Shown here piece after piece: positions 15,644-25,409 of a stretch of 64,000 bases of DNA. The notes beneath the pieces were generated by a model. It made no database searches, was not told the DNA's origin, and worked only from the letters and a program-made list of their open reading frames with translations. The number at the start of each line of letters is the position of its first letter. Within the stretch, counting starts at the first letter, position 1. This DNA is from Aggregatibacter actinomycetemcomitans (GTDB lineage Bacteria; Pseudomonadota; Gammaproteobacteria; Enterobacterales; Pasteurellaceae): the NCBI RefSeq assembly GCF_003130205.1, contig NZ_NRDF01000002.1:110337-174336 (forward strand), written 5' to 3'. The translations under genes and the position numbers were made by a program.

Positions 15644-16576
15644 TTAAGTCTGCTGTGCCAGGAAATCCAAGGTTTCCGCACGATGCGGAATCGAAGGCTG
15701 AGCGCCTTCACGGGTAACGCCGATTGCCGCCGCTGCGTGGGCAAAACGAATAGCGTCCGTTAATGTTTTTCCTTCTAGCAAGGCAACTACCAAGGCGCCG
15801 TTGAAGGTATCGCCTGCCGCCGTGGTGTCTTTTGCTTTCACGCGAAAACCGCCGATAATTTTCCCCTGACCATTTTCACTGACATAAACCCCTTTGGCAC
15901 CCAAGGTAATCAGCACGATTTGCACACCAAACTGATGGAGTTTTTCTGCCGCCTGCGCCGCCGAGATCTCATCTTCCACTTTAATGCCCGTCAGGATTTC
16001 CGCTTCCGTTTCATTCGGCGTAATCATGTATAACCGATGGAACAATTCTTCCGGTAATGCTTGCGCCGGCGCAGGGTTAAGAATCACTTTCGTGCCCTGT
16101 TGTTGTTCGATTTGCGCCGCCAGGCAAATTGCCGAAAGGGGCGTTTCAAGCTGCATTAACAACGCATCCGCTTGTTGAATATGTGCGGCATAACGGGAAA
16201 CGATATGTTCGTCCAAATAAGCATTGGCACCGGCGCTAATCACAATGCTGTTCTCGCCGCTGTCCGCCACTTGAATCATGGCGACACCGGTCATTTCCTG
16301 TTCAATTTGAGTCATGGTCGCCGTGTTAATGCCGTCGCTTGCAAAAGCGGCTTTCATAGCGTGACCAATATCATCGTTGCCGATGCAGGCGATAAAATCC
16401 ACCTGCGTATTTTGATCCTTTAATCGCGCGGCGGCTACCGCCTGATTGGCACCTTTACCGCCGTAAGCAATGCGGTAACCGGCGCCGCGTAAGGTTTCAC
16501 CGGCACGGGCAAAACGCGGGACACGAATCACATGATCGGCATTAACACTGCCGAGCACAACAAGTTTGGCGCACAT
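15644..16576 (-). CDS. rbsK: Ribokinase
   Basis: Phosphorylates ribose to ribose-5-phosphate. A 310-aa PfkB-family kinase: GSVNADHVIRVPRFARAGET with the GGKGANQAVAAARL signature 1 (about 39-52), and DTTAAGDTFNGALVVALLEG as signature 2 with catalytic Asp in AAGDTFN (about 255). A good GGAGGAAT site precedes the start. It is the last intact gene of what was a rbsDACBK operon: upstream are only an rbsA scrap and a broken rbsD. It may survive for salvage of ribose from other routes. Confidence 0.95.
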   Translation of the reverse strand: MCAKLVVLGSVNADHVIRVPRFARAGETLRGAGYRIAYGGKGANQAVAAARLKDQNTQVDFIACIGNDDIGHAMKAAFASDGINTATMTQIEQEMTGVAMIQVADSGENSIVISAGANAYLDEHIVSRYAAHIQQADALLMQLETPLSAICLAAQIEQQQGTKVILNPAPAQALPEELFHRLYMITPNETEAEILTGIKVEDEISAAQAAEKLHQFGVQIVLITLGAKGVYVSENGQGKIIGGFRVKAKDTTAAGDTFNGALVVALLEGKTLTDAIRFAHAAAAIGVTREGAQPSIPHRAETLDFLAQQT

Positions 16577-16619
16577 AATTCCTCCTCTGAAAAGGAACGC
16601 ACAGCGCGCTCCTCAAAAA

Positions 16620-16745
16620 CGTTTGTAAAAACGACCGCACTTTTGCCGATAAACTGACTGTTGCACAACACAGCGACATCATCGCAACGCTGAAAAATTT
16701 CGTTAGTGCGGTAAAAAATATACACAATTCCGCTGATTTTTAACA
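16620..16745 (-). pseudogene. rbsA: rbsA remnant (ribose ABC transporter ATPase)
   Basis: On the complement the frame reads IFYRTNEIFQRCDDVAVLCN, then SQFIGKSAV. It matches the stretch after Walker B of sugar ABC ATPases of the RbsA type, normally SHRxxEIFxxCDDVTVxRDGQFI. Nothing else of rbsA, and nothing of rbsC or rbsB, is left between rbsD and rbsK, so a deletion removed the rest. An uptake signal has appeared inside the scrap (near 16632). Confidence 0.6.
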
Positions 16746-16768
16746 GAAGTTGCTGTATTACGCCTCCG

Positions 16769-17188
16769 TTAAAACGGTACGCCGGAGTACAAAATAATGT
16801 TAGCGTATGGCGAGCATTCGCCGCTGCGCACGATGGTTTTGCTTTGTGCAGTGGCGTGTTTGAACTCCTCGTGGCTAACGTATTCCACGGCGATTCGGTT
16901 ACCTTGTTGCTGTTCCGGTTTATTCAAGCGGGCTAAAAGTGCGGTCAGCATTTCGGGATTTTTTTCTTGGATTTCCTGCGCCGGTAATACCCGTTCGACA
17001 AACATCTCACTGACGATGGCATCTAAGTAGGCGAGGAAACTTAGGATGTTTTTGGTTAAGGCGAGATCGATATTTTCAACTTAGGTGGGGATCGGCAGAC
17101 CCGCGTCGCAGAGGGTTAAACCGTCGGTGTGCCCCGGCGTGGCAATGCAATGAGAGCGTTGGGCGTTGAGGATTATGGTTTTTTTCAT
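16769..17188 (-). pseudogene. rbsD: D-ribose pyranase, interrupted by a nonsense codon
   Basis: RbsD interconverts ribose anomers. From ATG 17188 the frame gives [20 protein letters not shown] and on to AGLPIPT (35 residues), then an in-frame TAA (17083-17081). The same frame continues [24 protein letters not shown] to [11 protein letters not shown] at 16769. Counting through the stop gives exactly 139 residues, the E. coli RbsD length. A single CAA-to-TAA change is the simplest cause. It is the first gene of the decayed rbs operon. Confidence 0.85.
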
Positions 17189-17411
17189 CACCACTCCTTT
17201 TGATAAATTAACATGCAATGAATGTAAATGTAGAAGAAATCGCCAAAAAGCGAAAATGGATAAACCGGGTTTTGTGAAGTGGATCAAAAAATGGCGTGGG
17301 GATTTGCCGCTTCGTTTTTGCCGTTTTATAAGAATAAGTTGTGCTAACGGGCAGTTTGTGAAACAATTCACCGTTGTTTGAATTTAGAAGATTAAAAGTA
17401 AGGATACGATA

Positions 17412-18011
17412 GTGATCGACTCCGATGGCTACCGTCCGAATGTAGGCATTGTTATTTGCAACAATAAGGGGCAAGTGCTGTGGGCGAAGAGATACGGACA
17501 AAACTCCTGGCAATTTCCGCAGGGCGGGATTAATTGTAGTGAAACGCCCGAGCAGGCGATGTATCGCGAATTGTTTGAGGAGGTGGGTTTAACACGCAAA
17601 GATGTGCGGGTGCTGCATGCTTCCAAACATTGGTTACGTTATAAGTTGCCGAAACGTTTGTTGCGTTCTGATTCTAAACCAATGTGTATCGGACAAAAAC
17701 AACGTTGGTTTTTACTGGAACTCATCGGCGACAGCAAAAATATTAATATGCAATGCAGCAAAATCCCGGAATTCGACGGTTGGCGTTGGGTCAGTTTTTG
17801 GTATCCGGTGCGTCAGGTGGTGTCTTTCAAAAAAGAAGTATATCGCAAAGCCATGAAGGAATTCGCCTCGGTGTTATTTGATGAAAATAACAACAGTTTA
17901 TTGCAACCGACGGAGCCAAGTGTGTCGGAAGAAAATAGGCGCGTTTCCCCGTCGAAAAAACACAACAATGCCAAACAGTCAAAACGCCCATCATATAAGT
18001 ACAAAGGATAA
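17412..18011 (+). CDS. rppH: RNA pyrophosphohydrolase
   Basis: Removes pyrophosphate from 5'-triphosphate mRNA ends and so starts RNase E-dependent decay. The 199-aa Nudix protein opens [15 protein letters not shown]; the Nudix box runs [22 protein letters not shown] (about 37-59) with the catalytic Glu pair intact. The start is GTG 17412. The C-terminal tail (from about 155) is low-complexity Ser/Asn/Lys-rich, as in other RppH. The next gene starts 3 bp downstream, so rppH, the TauE-like permease, lgt and thyA probably form one operon. Confidence 0.96.
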   Translation: MIDSDGYRPNVGIVICNNKGQVLWAKRYGQNSWQFPQGGINCSETPEQAMYRELFEEVGLTRKDVRVLHASKHWLRYKLPKRLLRSDSKPMCIGQKQRWFLLELIGDSKNINMQCSKIPEFDGWRWVSFWYPVRQVVSFKKEVYRKAMKEFASVLFDENNNSLLQPTEPSVSEENRRVSPSKKHNNAKQSKRPSYKYKG

Positions 18012-18013
18012 TT

Positions 18014-18811
18014 ATGTTAACCTTTCTTCTCTTCTGCTTACTTGCCGGTTGTATCGCCGGCTTTTTAGCCGGTTTATTCGGCATCGGCGGCGGGTTGGTG
18101 ATTGTGCCGATGTTGGTGTATTTATTGCCTATCGTCGGTGTGCCCGATTCGCTGCTCATGCCAACCGCACTTGGTACTTCTTTTGCCACCATTGTGATTA
18201 CCGCCTTTTCCTCCGCGCAACGGCACCACAAACTGGGCAACATTGTGTGGTCAACTTTAAAATATTTTGCGCCCGCCTTAATGATCAGCGCTTTTGTCTC
18301 CGGTCAATATATCAGCAAATTACCACATGCAATTTCCAGTAAATTATTCGCCTGTTTAGTGATGTATTTGGCGGCAAAAATGGTGCTTTCCATTAAACAA
18401 AAACACATTGATCCCAATAAGAAAATCACCCCGTTAGCCTCCATTATCGGTGGCGGCCTCATCGGTATGGCAGCCAGCGTGGCGGGCATCGGCGGCGGCG
18501 GGTTTATCGTGCCGTTTTTAAACTCGCGCAACGTGGATATTAAAAAAGCCATCGGCACTTCCGCTTTCTGCGGAATGCTAATGGGCATTGCCGGCATGTT
18601 AAGTTTTATGGTGAGCGGCTGGCACGCGCCGGGTATGCCGCCGTATTCCATCGGTTTTGTGTATTTGCCTGCGGTGTTGGGCATTACCGTGACCTCATTT
18701 TTTACTTCCAAACTCGGCGCCAATGCCACCAATAAACTGCCGGTGCCGACCTTGAAGAAAGCCTTTGCCGCCTTTTTAATTGTGGTGGCGATAAATATGT
18801 TGTTGAAATAA
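18014..18811 (+). CDS. TauE/SafE-family permease
   Basis: A 265-aa inner-membrane protein with about eight hydrophobic segments. It has the two-fold internal repeat of the TauE/SafE (DUF81) family: [19 protein letters not shown] near residue 15 and [19 protein letters not shown] near residue 156. Members export sulfite, sulfoacetate or other organic anions; the substrate here is unknown. It is tightly packed between rppH and lgt, as in other Pasteurellaceae, which says little about substrate. Confidence 0.88.
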   Translation: MLTFLLFCLLAGCIAGFLAGLFGIGGGLVIVPMLVYLLPIVGVPDSLLMPTALGTSFATIVITAFSSAQRHHKLGNIVWSTLKYFAPALMISAFVSGQYISKLPHAISSKLFACLVMYLAAKMVLSIKQKHIDPNKKITPLASIIGGGLIGMAASVAGIGGGGFIVPFLNSRNVDIKKAIGTSAFCGMLMGIAGMLSFMVSGWHAPGMPPYSIGFVYLPAVLGITVTSFFTSKLGANATNKLPVPTLKKAFAAFLIVVAINMLLK

Positions 18812-18819
18812 GGAAAGTT

Positions 18820-19617
18820 ATGAATTCAGATTATCTTATATTGCCCCATTTCGACCCCGCCATTTTTGAATTCGGTCCTATCGGTTTGCGCTGGTATGGC
18901 TTGATGTACCTGCTCGGGTTTATTTTCGCCCGCTGGTTAGGCGTGCGTCGCGCAAAACAACCGAACAGCGGCTGGACCGTGGAGCAAGTGGATTCCCTGT
19001 TATTTAACGGTTTCATGGGCGTATTTCTGGGCGGACGTATCGGCGATGTGTTCTTCTATAATCTCGACCATTTCCTGCAAGATCCGCTGTATTTATTCCG
19101 CGTTTGGGAAGGCGGCATGTCCTTCCATGGCGGGCTAATCGGTGTGATTATTGCTATGATTCTCACGTCCAAAGCGCAAAAACGCAATTTCTGGGCGACG
19201 GCGGATTTTGTGGCGCCGTTAATTCCTTTCGGCTTGGGCATGGGGCGTATAGGTAACTTCATTAACCTGGAATTGTGGGGGCGCCAAACGGACGTGCCTT
19301 GGGCGATGATTTTCCCGACGGATCCGTTGCTGCTGCCGCGTCATCCGTCACAGCTATATGAAGCCTTTCTGGAAGGGCTGGTGTTATTCCTGATTCTCAA
19401 TTGGTTTATTCGTAAACCGCGCCCGATGGGTTCCGTCGCGGGCTTGTTCCTTATCGGTTACGGCTGCTTCCGCTTTATTATCGAATACGTGCGCGAGCCG
19501 GATGTGGAGCTGTTCCTTGATGTGATCACGCGCGGTCAACTCCTTTGCCTGCCGATGATTCTCGGCGGCATGTTAATCATGCTTTGGGCATACAACAAAA
19601 GTGCGGTGAAAAAATGA
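18820..19617 (+). CDS. lgt: Prolipoprotein diacylglyceryl transferase
   Basis: Attaches diacylglycerol from phosphatidylglycerol to the lipobox Cys of prolipoproteins in the inner membrane. A 265-aa protein with seven hydrophobic segments; the essential HGGLIG loop is at about residue 103 and the family signature [14 protein letters not shown] at about 143-156. It serves the lipoproteins in this window, including NlpI and the Slam-linked lipoprotein. The stop overlaps the thyA start by 4 bp. Confidence 0.97.
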   Translation: MNSDYLILPHFDPAIFEFGPIGLRWYGLMYLLGFIFARWLGVRRAKQPNSGWTVEQVDSLLFNGFMGVFLGGRIGDVFFYNLDHFLQDPLYLFRVWEGGMSFHGGLIGVIIAMILTSKAQKRNFWATADFVAPLIPFGLGMGRIGNFINLELWGRQTDVPWAMIFPTDPLLLPRHPSQLYEAFLEGLVLFLILNWFIRKPRPMGSVAGLFLIGYGCFRFIIEYVREPDVELFLDVITRGQLLCLPMILGGMLIMLWAYNKSAVKK

Positions 19618-20465
19618 AACAATATTTAGATTTGTGCCGACGCATTATTGACGAAAGCGTCTGGGTGGAAAACGAACGTACCGGCAAACGCTGCCTAACG
19701 GTGATTAACGCCAACTTGACGTACGACGTGGCGAACAACCAATTCCCGCTGATTACCACCCGCAAAAGCTACTGGAAAGCCGCCATCGCCGAATTTTTAG
19801 GCTATATTCGCGGCTATGACAATGCCGCCGATTTCCGTAAACTCGGTACCAAGACCTGGGACGCCAACGCCAACGAAAACCAAGCCTGGTTAAACAACCC
19901 GCACCGCAAAGGCACCGACGACATGGGGCGCGTGTATGGCGTGCAGGGCAGAAGCTGGCGCAAACCGAACGGCGAGCATTTGGATCAGCTACGCAAAATC
20001 GTCAACAACCTGAGCAAAGGCATCGACGATCGCGGCGAGATTTTGACGTTCTACAACCCGGGCGAATTTGATCTGGGCTGCTTGCGTCCTTGTATGCACA
20101 CCCACACTTTTTCTCTGCTCGGCGACACCCTTTACCTCACCAGCTACCAACGCTCCTGCGATGTGCCGCTCGGCTTGAATTTCAACCAAATCCAAGTGTT
20201 CACGTTTCTTGCTTTGATGGCGCAAATTACCGGCAAAAAAGCAGGACAGGCGTTCCACCAAATCGTCAACGCGCACATTTACGAGGACCAGCTGGAACTT
20301 ATGCGCGACGTGCAATTAAAACGCGAGCCGTTCCCGTCGCCGACGCTGGAAATTAATCCGGACATCAAATCCCTGGAAGACCTGGAAACCTGGGTTACTA
20401 TGGATGACTTTAAAGTCACGGGCTACCAATGCCACGAACCGATTAAATATCCGTTTTCCGTATAA
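19614..20465 (+). CDS. thyA: Thymidylate synthase
   Basis: Converts dUMP to dTMP with methylene-tetrahydrofolate. From ATG 19614 (overlapping lgt, ATGA) it is 283 aa. The catalytic Cys lies in [11 protein letters not shown], and the dUMP phosphate-binding [13 protein letters not shown] follows. An upstream in-frame start at 19545 would sit inside lgt and is rejected. It is the last gene of the rppH-lgt-thyA run; a large inverted-repeat element follows. Confidence 0.97.
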   Translation: MKQYLDLCRRIIDESVWVENERTGKRCLTVINANLTYDVANNQFPLITTRKSYWKAAIAEFLGYIRGYDNAADFRKLGTKTWDANANENQAWLNNPHRKGTDDMGRVYGVQGRSWRKPNGEHLDQLRKIVNNLSKGIDDRGEILTFYNPGEFDLGCLRPCMHTHTFSLLGDTLYLTSYQRSCDVPLGLNFNQIQVFTFLALMAQITGKKAGQAFHQIVNAHIYEDQLELMRDVQLKREPFPSPTLEINPDIKSLEDLETWVTMDDFKVTGYQCHEPIKYPFSV

Positions 20466-20469
20466 CGAG

Positions 20470-20770
20470 AAAGTGCGGTTGGTTTTTTAAGATGTTTTTT
20501 TATTTTCCTCTCGCCCGCTTGCGGGAGAGAGACCGACGAAAATTGTATTCAGCAATTTTTGTCAGAGAGAGGGGAGGCGAAAGTTATTTTCCCTCTCCCT
20601 CCGAAAATCCCACGGATTTTCTCCACCCAATACTCGCTTCGCTCGCCCCTTCGGGGTCGTTGGCAGAGCCAACGCTCAAATGCAAGCATTTGTCCCGCAA
20701 GCGGGCGAGGAGAAAATGAGCGTCAATCGCGAGGAAAATAAAAAAACACCTTAAAAACCGACCGCACTTT
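20470..20770. repeat. 300-bp nested inverted-repeat element
   Basis: Outer arms 20470-20509 and 20731-20770 are nearly exact reverse complements (about 40 bp, each starting with an uptake signal). Inner arms CTCGCCCGCTTGCGGGA (20510-20526) and its exact complement (20693-20709) form a second layer, offset by about 20 bp on the right. Between them are at least five short perfect hairpins: AAAATTG/CAATTTT, GAAAATCC/GGATTTTC, CCCC/GGGG, GTTGGC/GCCAAC and AAATGC/GCATTT. It lies between thyA and tadA, has no convincing gene, and would act as a terminator for thyA. It looks like a mobile intergenic repeat. Confidence 0.7.
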
Positions 20771-20778
20771 AACCCCAA

Positions 20779-21318
20779 ATGAACTCAACCATGACTGAAT
20801 CCCAAATCTACCTTGACGAGAAATTTATGCGCCATGCCCTGATGTTGGCGGAGAAAGCCGAAGCCTTGGGCGAAATTCCCGTGGGGGCGGTGTTGGTGAG
20901 CGAGGGGGGCGAGATTATCGGCGAAGGTTGGAATTTATCCATTATCCATTCCGACCCCACCGCACACGCGGAAATCGTCGCGTTGCGTCAAGGCGGACAA
21001 AAGCTGCAAAATTATCGCCTGCTGAACACCACCTTATACGTCACCCTTGAGCCTTGCACTATGTGCGCCGGAGCGATTTTACACAGCCGTATTAAACGCT
21101 TGGTGTTCGGCGCTGCCGATTACAAAACCGGCGCGGTGGGTTCCCGTTTTCATTTTTTCGATGATTACAAAATGAATCACGCTATCGAAATCACCGCCGG
21201 TGTGTTGCAGCAAGAATGCAGCGAAAAACTCAGCGCTTTCTTTCAAAAACGCCGTGCACAGCAAAAAGTGGCGAAATTGGCGCTACAAGCAACTGCCGAA
21301 ACCGCTTCGGACGCTTAA
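20779..21318 (+). CDS. tadA: tRNA adenosine(34) deaminase
   Basis: Deaminates A34 to inosine in tRNA-Arg(ACG). A 179-aa cytidine-deaminase-fold enzyme: zinc His and catalytic Glu in TAHAEIVAL, zinc Cys pair in LEPCTMCAGAI. The N-terminal residues before LDEKFMRHAL are variable; ATG 20779 or 20791 are both possible. The start abuts the inverted-repeat element, so it must have its own promoter or rely on read-through. Confidence 0.95.
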   Translation: MNSTMTESQIYLDEKFMRHALMLAEKAEALGEIPVGAVLVSEGGEIIGEGWNLSIIHSDPTAHAEIVALRQGGQKLQNYRLLNTTLYVTLEPCTMCAGAILHSRIKRLVFGAADYKTGAVGSRFHFFDDYKMNHAIEITAGVLQQECSEKLSAFFQKRRAQQKVAKLALQATAETASDA

Positions 21319-21418
21319 AAGTGCGGTGCTTTTCAGGCGCGTTTTTAATACCCCTCGTTAAATTGCCCGTAGAGTGATACAATCGCCGGTCAATTTTATT
21401 AGCCAAAAGAGATCATTT

Positions 21419-21979
21419 ATGTCCCGTCAGAAAAAGACCCGTCGCCTTACGGATATTATGCCGGCCCGCAAATCCGATAAGAAACCGGAGCAACCTCATT
21501 CAGGTCGCAAAGCCACACGTTATGAACTCGACGCGAAAGCGCGTGAAGAAAAGAAAAAGCGTAAACACAAAGGCTTGAGTTCGGGCTCTCGTCACAGTGC
21601 GGCGGAAAATAAAAATGCCGAACAGGTAAAAGAAGCGCAGGATCCGCGTCTCGGCAGCTGTAAAAAAGTGCCGTTAATAGTGGAATTTGTGAATAAACCG
21701 CAAAAAGCACCAACCACTTCCGCCGCGAAACCCGAACCGAAAGCAAAATTGGATCCGATGCTGGAATTGGAACAGTTGGAAAATAACGAATGCTTAAATC
21801 AGTTGTTGGATCAATTAGATGAAGGCAAAAAATTGTCTGCCGAGGATCAACGATTTGTGGATGAATGTTTGGCACGCGTCGAGCAATTAATGACCGAATT
21901 GGGTATTGCGGAAGATGAGGAAAATGACGAAGATTTATACCGCACTTTCGAGCGAATCGACATCAATCAATTCAAATAA
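21419..21979 (+). CDS. yihI: Der GTPase-activating protein YihI
   Basis: Stimulates the ribosome-assembly GTPase Der. From ATG 21419 the product has 186 aa. The N-terminal half is very basic ([15 protein letters not shown], then [20 protein letters not shown]) and disordered-looking; the C-terminal half is acidic ([28 protein letters not shown]). That bipolar layout and the opening are typical of YihI. A longer frame back to 21374 lacks the family opening and is rejected. Confidence 0.9.
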   Translation: MSRQKKTRRLTDIMPARKSDKKPEQPHSGRKATRYELDAKAREEKKKRKHKGLSSGSRHSAAENKNAEQVKEAQDPRLGSCKKVPLIVEFVNKPQKAPTTSAAKPEPKAKLDPMLELEQLENNECLNQLLDQLDEGKKLSAEDQRFVDECLARVEQLMTELGIAEDEENDEDLYRTFERIDINQFK

Positions 21980-21991
21980 ACGTTTTAGATT

Positions 21992-22426
21992 ATGTGGAAA
22001 ATCCTTTTACTCATTGCGGCCGTGTGTATTGTTGCCGGCATGATCGGCTATGCCGTGTATTTATTACTCGCCTTGCAAAAGCAGAAAAAAGCCTTGCAGC
22101 AGGCGCGCCGAAACCGTATCAATCGCATTAAAGAAAGCCTTGAAATTATTGTCAAAGCTATGTTGAGCAGTGATTGTAATTTGTCGGAAGGCGTGCTGCG
22201 TTTGAAAATGTTGCTGGAGCCTGTGGGCATGGCGCTTAAACATTATCCTGCCATGTGGCAATTGTATGAAACGGTGGAAGATATGCCCACCCACGATGAG
22301 CGTAAAGAATTGAAAAAGAACGAAAGAATGCGCCTGGATTTGCACCGCGAAAGCGCTGAAGCGGAACTTGAAAGTAAAATTAAATTAGAATTAAATCGGC
22401 TGTTGACCGATATTCAAACGTTATAA
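21992..22426 (+). CDS. DUF2489 family membrane-anchored protein
   Basis: A 144-aa protein with one N-terminal membrane segment (about 4-27) and a charged, helical cytoplasmic part. It matches the DUF2489 family, which in gammaproteobacteria sits between yihI and hemN, as here. Its function is unknown; the conserved neighbourhood suggests nothing specific. It begins 12 bp after yihI and is probably co-transcribed. Confidence 0.75.
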   Translation: MWKILLLIAAVCIVAGMIGYAVYLLLALQKQKKALQQARRNRINRIKESLEIIVKAMLSSDCNLSEGVLRLKMLLEPVGMALKHYPAMWQLYETVEDMPTHDERKELKKNERMRLDLHRESAEAELESKIKLELNRLLTDIQTL

Positions 22427-22445
22427 AAAGTGGGGGAAAAATGTA

Positions 22446-23813
22446 ATGTCCGAGATTATTTGGGATTTAGCATTAATTCAGAAATATAACCAATCCGGTC
22501 CGCGTTATACCTCTTATCCGACGGCGCTGGAATTTAGCGAAAATTACACCAATGAAGACTTCATTGCAGCGGCGCAACGTTACCTCGAGCGCCCGCTGTC
22601 CTTATATGTCCATATTCCGTTTTGCCACAAACTTTGCTATTTCTGTGCTTGTAATAAACTCATCACACGCCATCAGCACAAAGCGGATATTTATTTGGAT
22701 TTTCTGGAAAGGGAAATAAAAGTGCGGTCGAAATTATTTGCAGATCGTATGGCAACCCAAATGCACTGGGGCGGTGGCACGCCGACGTATTTAACTGAAG
22801 CGCAATCTTCCCGCTTAATGCAAATGTTACGCGATCATTTCAATATCGCCGACAACGCGGAAATCAGCATTGAAATGGATCCCCGTGAAATCGAACTTTC
22901 CATGCTTAAACATTTGCGTCACATCGGTTTCAACCGTATCAGCATGGGTGTGCAGGATTTCAACAAAGAGGTACAGAAAGCGGTCAATCGCGAGCAGGAT
23001 GAGGATTTTGTCAACGCGCTGTTGGTGCGCGCCCGCGAGCTGGGTTTTCAATCCACCAATCTGGATTTGATTTACGGTTTGCCGTTCCAAACTGTTGACG
23101 GTTTTATGTTCACGTTGCAAAAAGTGATTGAACTCAACCCCGATCGCCTAAGCGTATTCAACTACGCTCATTTGCCGAGCCGTTTTGCCGGACAGGCGAA
23201 AATCAAGGATTGGCAGTTGCCGAAACCGTCAGCAAAACTGGAAATTCTGCAAAAAACCATCGAAACCTTGGGGAACGCCGGCTACAAATTTATCGGCATG
23301 GATCATTTCGCCAAACCCGATGACGAACTTGCCATTGCGCAACAAAAAGGCGTGCTGCACCGCAATTTCCAAGGCTACACTACGCAGGAAGAATGTGATT
23401 TGCTGGGTTTGGGCGTGTCGGCAATCAGTCTGCTCGGCGACACTTACGCACAAAATCAAAAAGACTTAAAAGCCTATTATACGGCGGTAGATACGCACGG
23501 CATTGCATTACACAAAGGCTTCGCCATGACGCAAGAAGATTGCCTGCGTCGTGATGTGATTAAGCAATTGATTTGTAACTTTAAACTCGCTTACGTGCCG
23601 ATCGAACAACAATATAATATTCATTTCAAACAACATTTCGCCGAAGATTTAGCACTGCTGGCGCCTTTAGCCGCCGACGGTTTACTGGACATCGGCGAAG
23701 CCCAAATCACCGTTTCCGCCAAAGGGCGTTTGTTGATTCGCAATATTTGTTTGTGCTTCGACACCTATTCCCGCGCACAAGCCAAACAACAGCAGTTTTC
23801 GCGGATTATTTAG
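22446..23813 (+). CDS. hemN: Oxygen-independent coproporphyrinogen III oxidase
   Basis: Radical-SAM enzyme of anaerobic haem synthesis, decarboxylating coproporphyrinogen III. The 455-aa protein carries the HIPFCHKLCYFCACNK block, with the C-x3-C-x2-C cluster motif plus the fourth Cys typical of true HemN rather than HemW. The opening YNQSGPRYTSYPTALEF is also HemN-specific. It is the last gene of the tadA-yihI-DUF2489-hemN direction and ends at a strong hairpin of inverted uptake signals. Confidence 0.96.
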   Translation: MSEIIWDLALIQKYNQSGPRYTSYPTALEFSENYTNEDFIAAAQRYLERPLSLYVHIPFCHKLCYFCACNKLITRHQHKADIYLDFLEREIKVRSKLFADRMATQMHWGGGTPTYLTEAQSSRLMQMLRDHFNIADNAEISIEMDPREIELSMLKHLRHIGFNRISMGVQDFNKEVQKAVNREQDEDFVNALLVRARELGFQSTNLDLIYGLPFQTVDGFMFTLQKVIELNPDRLSVFNYAHLPSRFAGQAKIKDWQLPKPSAKLEILQKTIETLGNAGYKFIGMDHFAKPDDELAIAQQKGVLHRNFQGYTTQEECDLLGLGVSAISLLGDTYAQNQKDLKAYYTAVDTHGIALHKGFAMTQEDCLRRDVIKQLICNFKLAYVPIEQQYNIHFKQHFAEDLALLAPLAADGLLDIGEAQITVSAKGRLLIRNICLCFDTYSRAQAKQQQFSRII

Positions 23814-23838
23814 GGTGTAGGTTCGCCCTTACGTCAAC

Positions 23839-23882
23839 AAAAGTGCGGTGGAAATTCATTGTAAATTTCCACCGCACTTTTT
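23839..23882. terminator. Bidirectional terminator from inverted uptake signals
   Basis: An 18-bp arm AAAAGTGCGGTGGAAATT and its complement enclose a short loop; T-runs follow on the + strand and A-runs precede. It separates the convergent hemN and GNAT genes. Confidence 0.9.
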
Positions 23883-23888
23883 CTCTCA

Positions 23889-24338
23889 TCAGCCTGCCAA
23901 ATTCAATTCAAACACCGATTTTTTCGGGTTTAGGCGGAAGCCTTCCTGTTCCAGCAAATGATGTTGTTGCCTGTCCTGTTCTACCACCAAGCGGGTGGAT
24001 TGGGTGTAGCTGACGAATTCTTTGGCTTTGGCGATAAGTGCGGTGTAAATGTCGTTCGTTTGATTGCCGTCGCGCACGAAAATATCCGTTAATTGCCAGT
24101 AACGTTGTAATTGAAGCGAGGAAAGGCGGGGGTAAAGCTGAATAAAACCGACTGCCTGTTGGGATTGATCGAGCGCGAGGAAAAAAATACTTTCGCCGAA
24201 GCGAATACGATTGGAAAGAAAGGTAAGCGTCCGTTCGGGGTTTTCCGCCATGCCGTGGGAAAGACGGTATGCCTCAAATAGCGGCAGGAGTGTTTCTACG
24301 TTCCATTGTTCAGCTTTGAAAATTTTAATCATGGGCAA
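23889..24338 (-). CDS. GNAT-family N-acetyltransferase
   Basis: A 149-aa single-domain acetyltransferase. QAVGFIQLYPRLSSLQLQRY, then LTDIFVRDG and a tail TRLVVEQDRQQHHLLEQEGF fit the GNAT fold (beta4, acetyl-CoA-binding beta4-alpha3 region, and the C-terminal L-Y/E-x-x-GF element). The canonical R/Q-x-x-G-x-G/A loop is poorly conserved here. The substrate is unknown. ATG 24329 (MIKIF) is an alternative start. It is convergent with hemN and divergent from tpiA. Confidence 0.75.
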   Translation of the reverse strand: MPMIKIFKAEQWNVETLLPLFEAYRLSHGMAENPERTLTFLSNRIRFGESIFFLALDQSQQAVGFIQLYPRLSSLQLQRYWQLTDIFVRDGNQTNDIYTALIAKAKEFVSYTQSTRLVVEQDRQQHHLLEQEGFRLNPKKSVFELNLAG

Positions 24339-24505
24339 TTGGTCATTTTTTGTTAAATTTATACAGTAGATTGTATCTTTTTACCCCAAAAGAATCATCT
24401 GTTGCAAAGAAAATTTTTTAGAACGGTGATTTTTTTACCGAAAAAGCGGGCAATTTTTGTTATAGTAGGCGCAGTTTTTTATTCAATTAAATTAAGGAGA
24501 AAAAA

Positions 24506-25297
24506 ATGGCTCGTCGTCCTTTAGTTATGGGTAACTGGAAATTAAACGGTAGCAAAGCGTTCACCAGAGAATTAATTACCGGTTTGAAGGAAGAATTGCA
24601 CGGTGTAACCGGTTGTGATGTGGCAATTGCCCCGCCGGTGATGTATTTGGCGGAAGCGGAAAAATTATTATCTAACTGCGGTTGCAGCTGCGGTGGCGAA
24701 AATATCATTCAATTAGGCGCACAAAACGTTGATGTGAACGTGAAAGGCGCATTCACCGGTGACATTTCTACCGAAATGTTAAAAGATTTCGGCGCGAAAT
24801 ATATCATTATCGGTCACTCCGAACGTCGTACTTATCACAAAGAAAGTGATGAATTCGTGGCGAAAAAATTCGGCGCGTTAAAAGAAGCGGGCTTGGTGCC
24901 GGTGTTGTGTATCGGTGAATCCGAAGCGGAAAACGAAGCGGGCAAAACCGAAGAAGTGTGCGCCCGTCAAATTGACGCGGTGATTAACCTGTTAGGCGTG
25001 GAAGCCTTTAACGGCGCGGTAATTGCTTACGAACCGATTTGGGCAATCGGCACCGGCAAATCCGCCACTCCGGCACAGGCGCAAGCGGTACACGCGTTCA
25101 TTCGCGGTCATATCGCGAAAAAATCCCAAGCGGTTGCCGACCAAGTGATTATTCAATACGGTGGTTCCGTAAACGATGCCAACGCGGCGGAATTGTTCAC
25201 CCAACCGGATATTGACGGTGCATTGGTGGGCGGCGCGTCCTTAAAAGCTCCGGCATTTGCGGTCATCGTAAAAGCGGCGGCAAAAGCGAAAAATTAA
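24506..25297 (+). CDS. tpiA: Triosephosphate isomerase
   Basis: Interconverts dihydroxyacetone phosphate and glyceraldehyde-3-phosphate in glycolysis. The 263-aa TIM barrel begins [14 protein letters not shown] with the catalytic Lys. The catalytic His is in [11 protein letters not shown], and the catalytic Glu loop reads [22 protein letters not shown] precedes the ATG by 6 bases. It is monocistronic, with a classical terminator behind it. Confidence 0.98.
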   Translation: MARRPLVMGNWKLNGSKAFTRELITGLKEELHGVTGCDVAIAPPVMYLAEAEKLLSNCGCSCGGENIIQLGAQNVDVNVKGAFTGDISTEMLKDFGAKYIIIGHSERRTYHKESDEFVAKKFGALKEAGLVPVLCIGESEAENEAGKTEEVCARQIDAVINLLGVEAFNGAVIAYEPIWAIGTGKSATPAQAQAVHAFIRGHIAKKSQAVADQVIIQYGGSVNDANAAELFTQPDIDGALVGGASLKAPAFAVIVKAAAKAKN

Positions 25298-25315
25298 TTT
25301 CCTTTCTTCTGCTCA

Positions 25316-25339
25316 GGGTCGGTCAATGCCGACCCTTTT
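25316..25339 (+). terminator. tpiA terminator
   Basis: GGGTCGG/CCGACCC arms with loop TCAATG, followed by TTTTC, about 20 bases after the stop codon. Confidence 0.88.
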
Positions 25340-25409
25340 CATTTTCAGATTTCACAAACTTCCGCTATAATGACCGCACTTTTTTAACCTTAATTTACAG
25401 GAATTTCTC

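Noticed and set aside
20492-20741. Two overlapping 60-75 codon frames within the inverted repeat.
   Set aside because: Their sequence is explained by the hairpin repeats; no ribosome site or known domain. Similar repeat-derived frames are often annotated wrongly.
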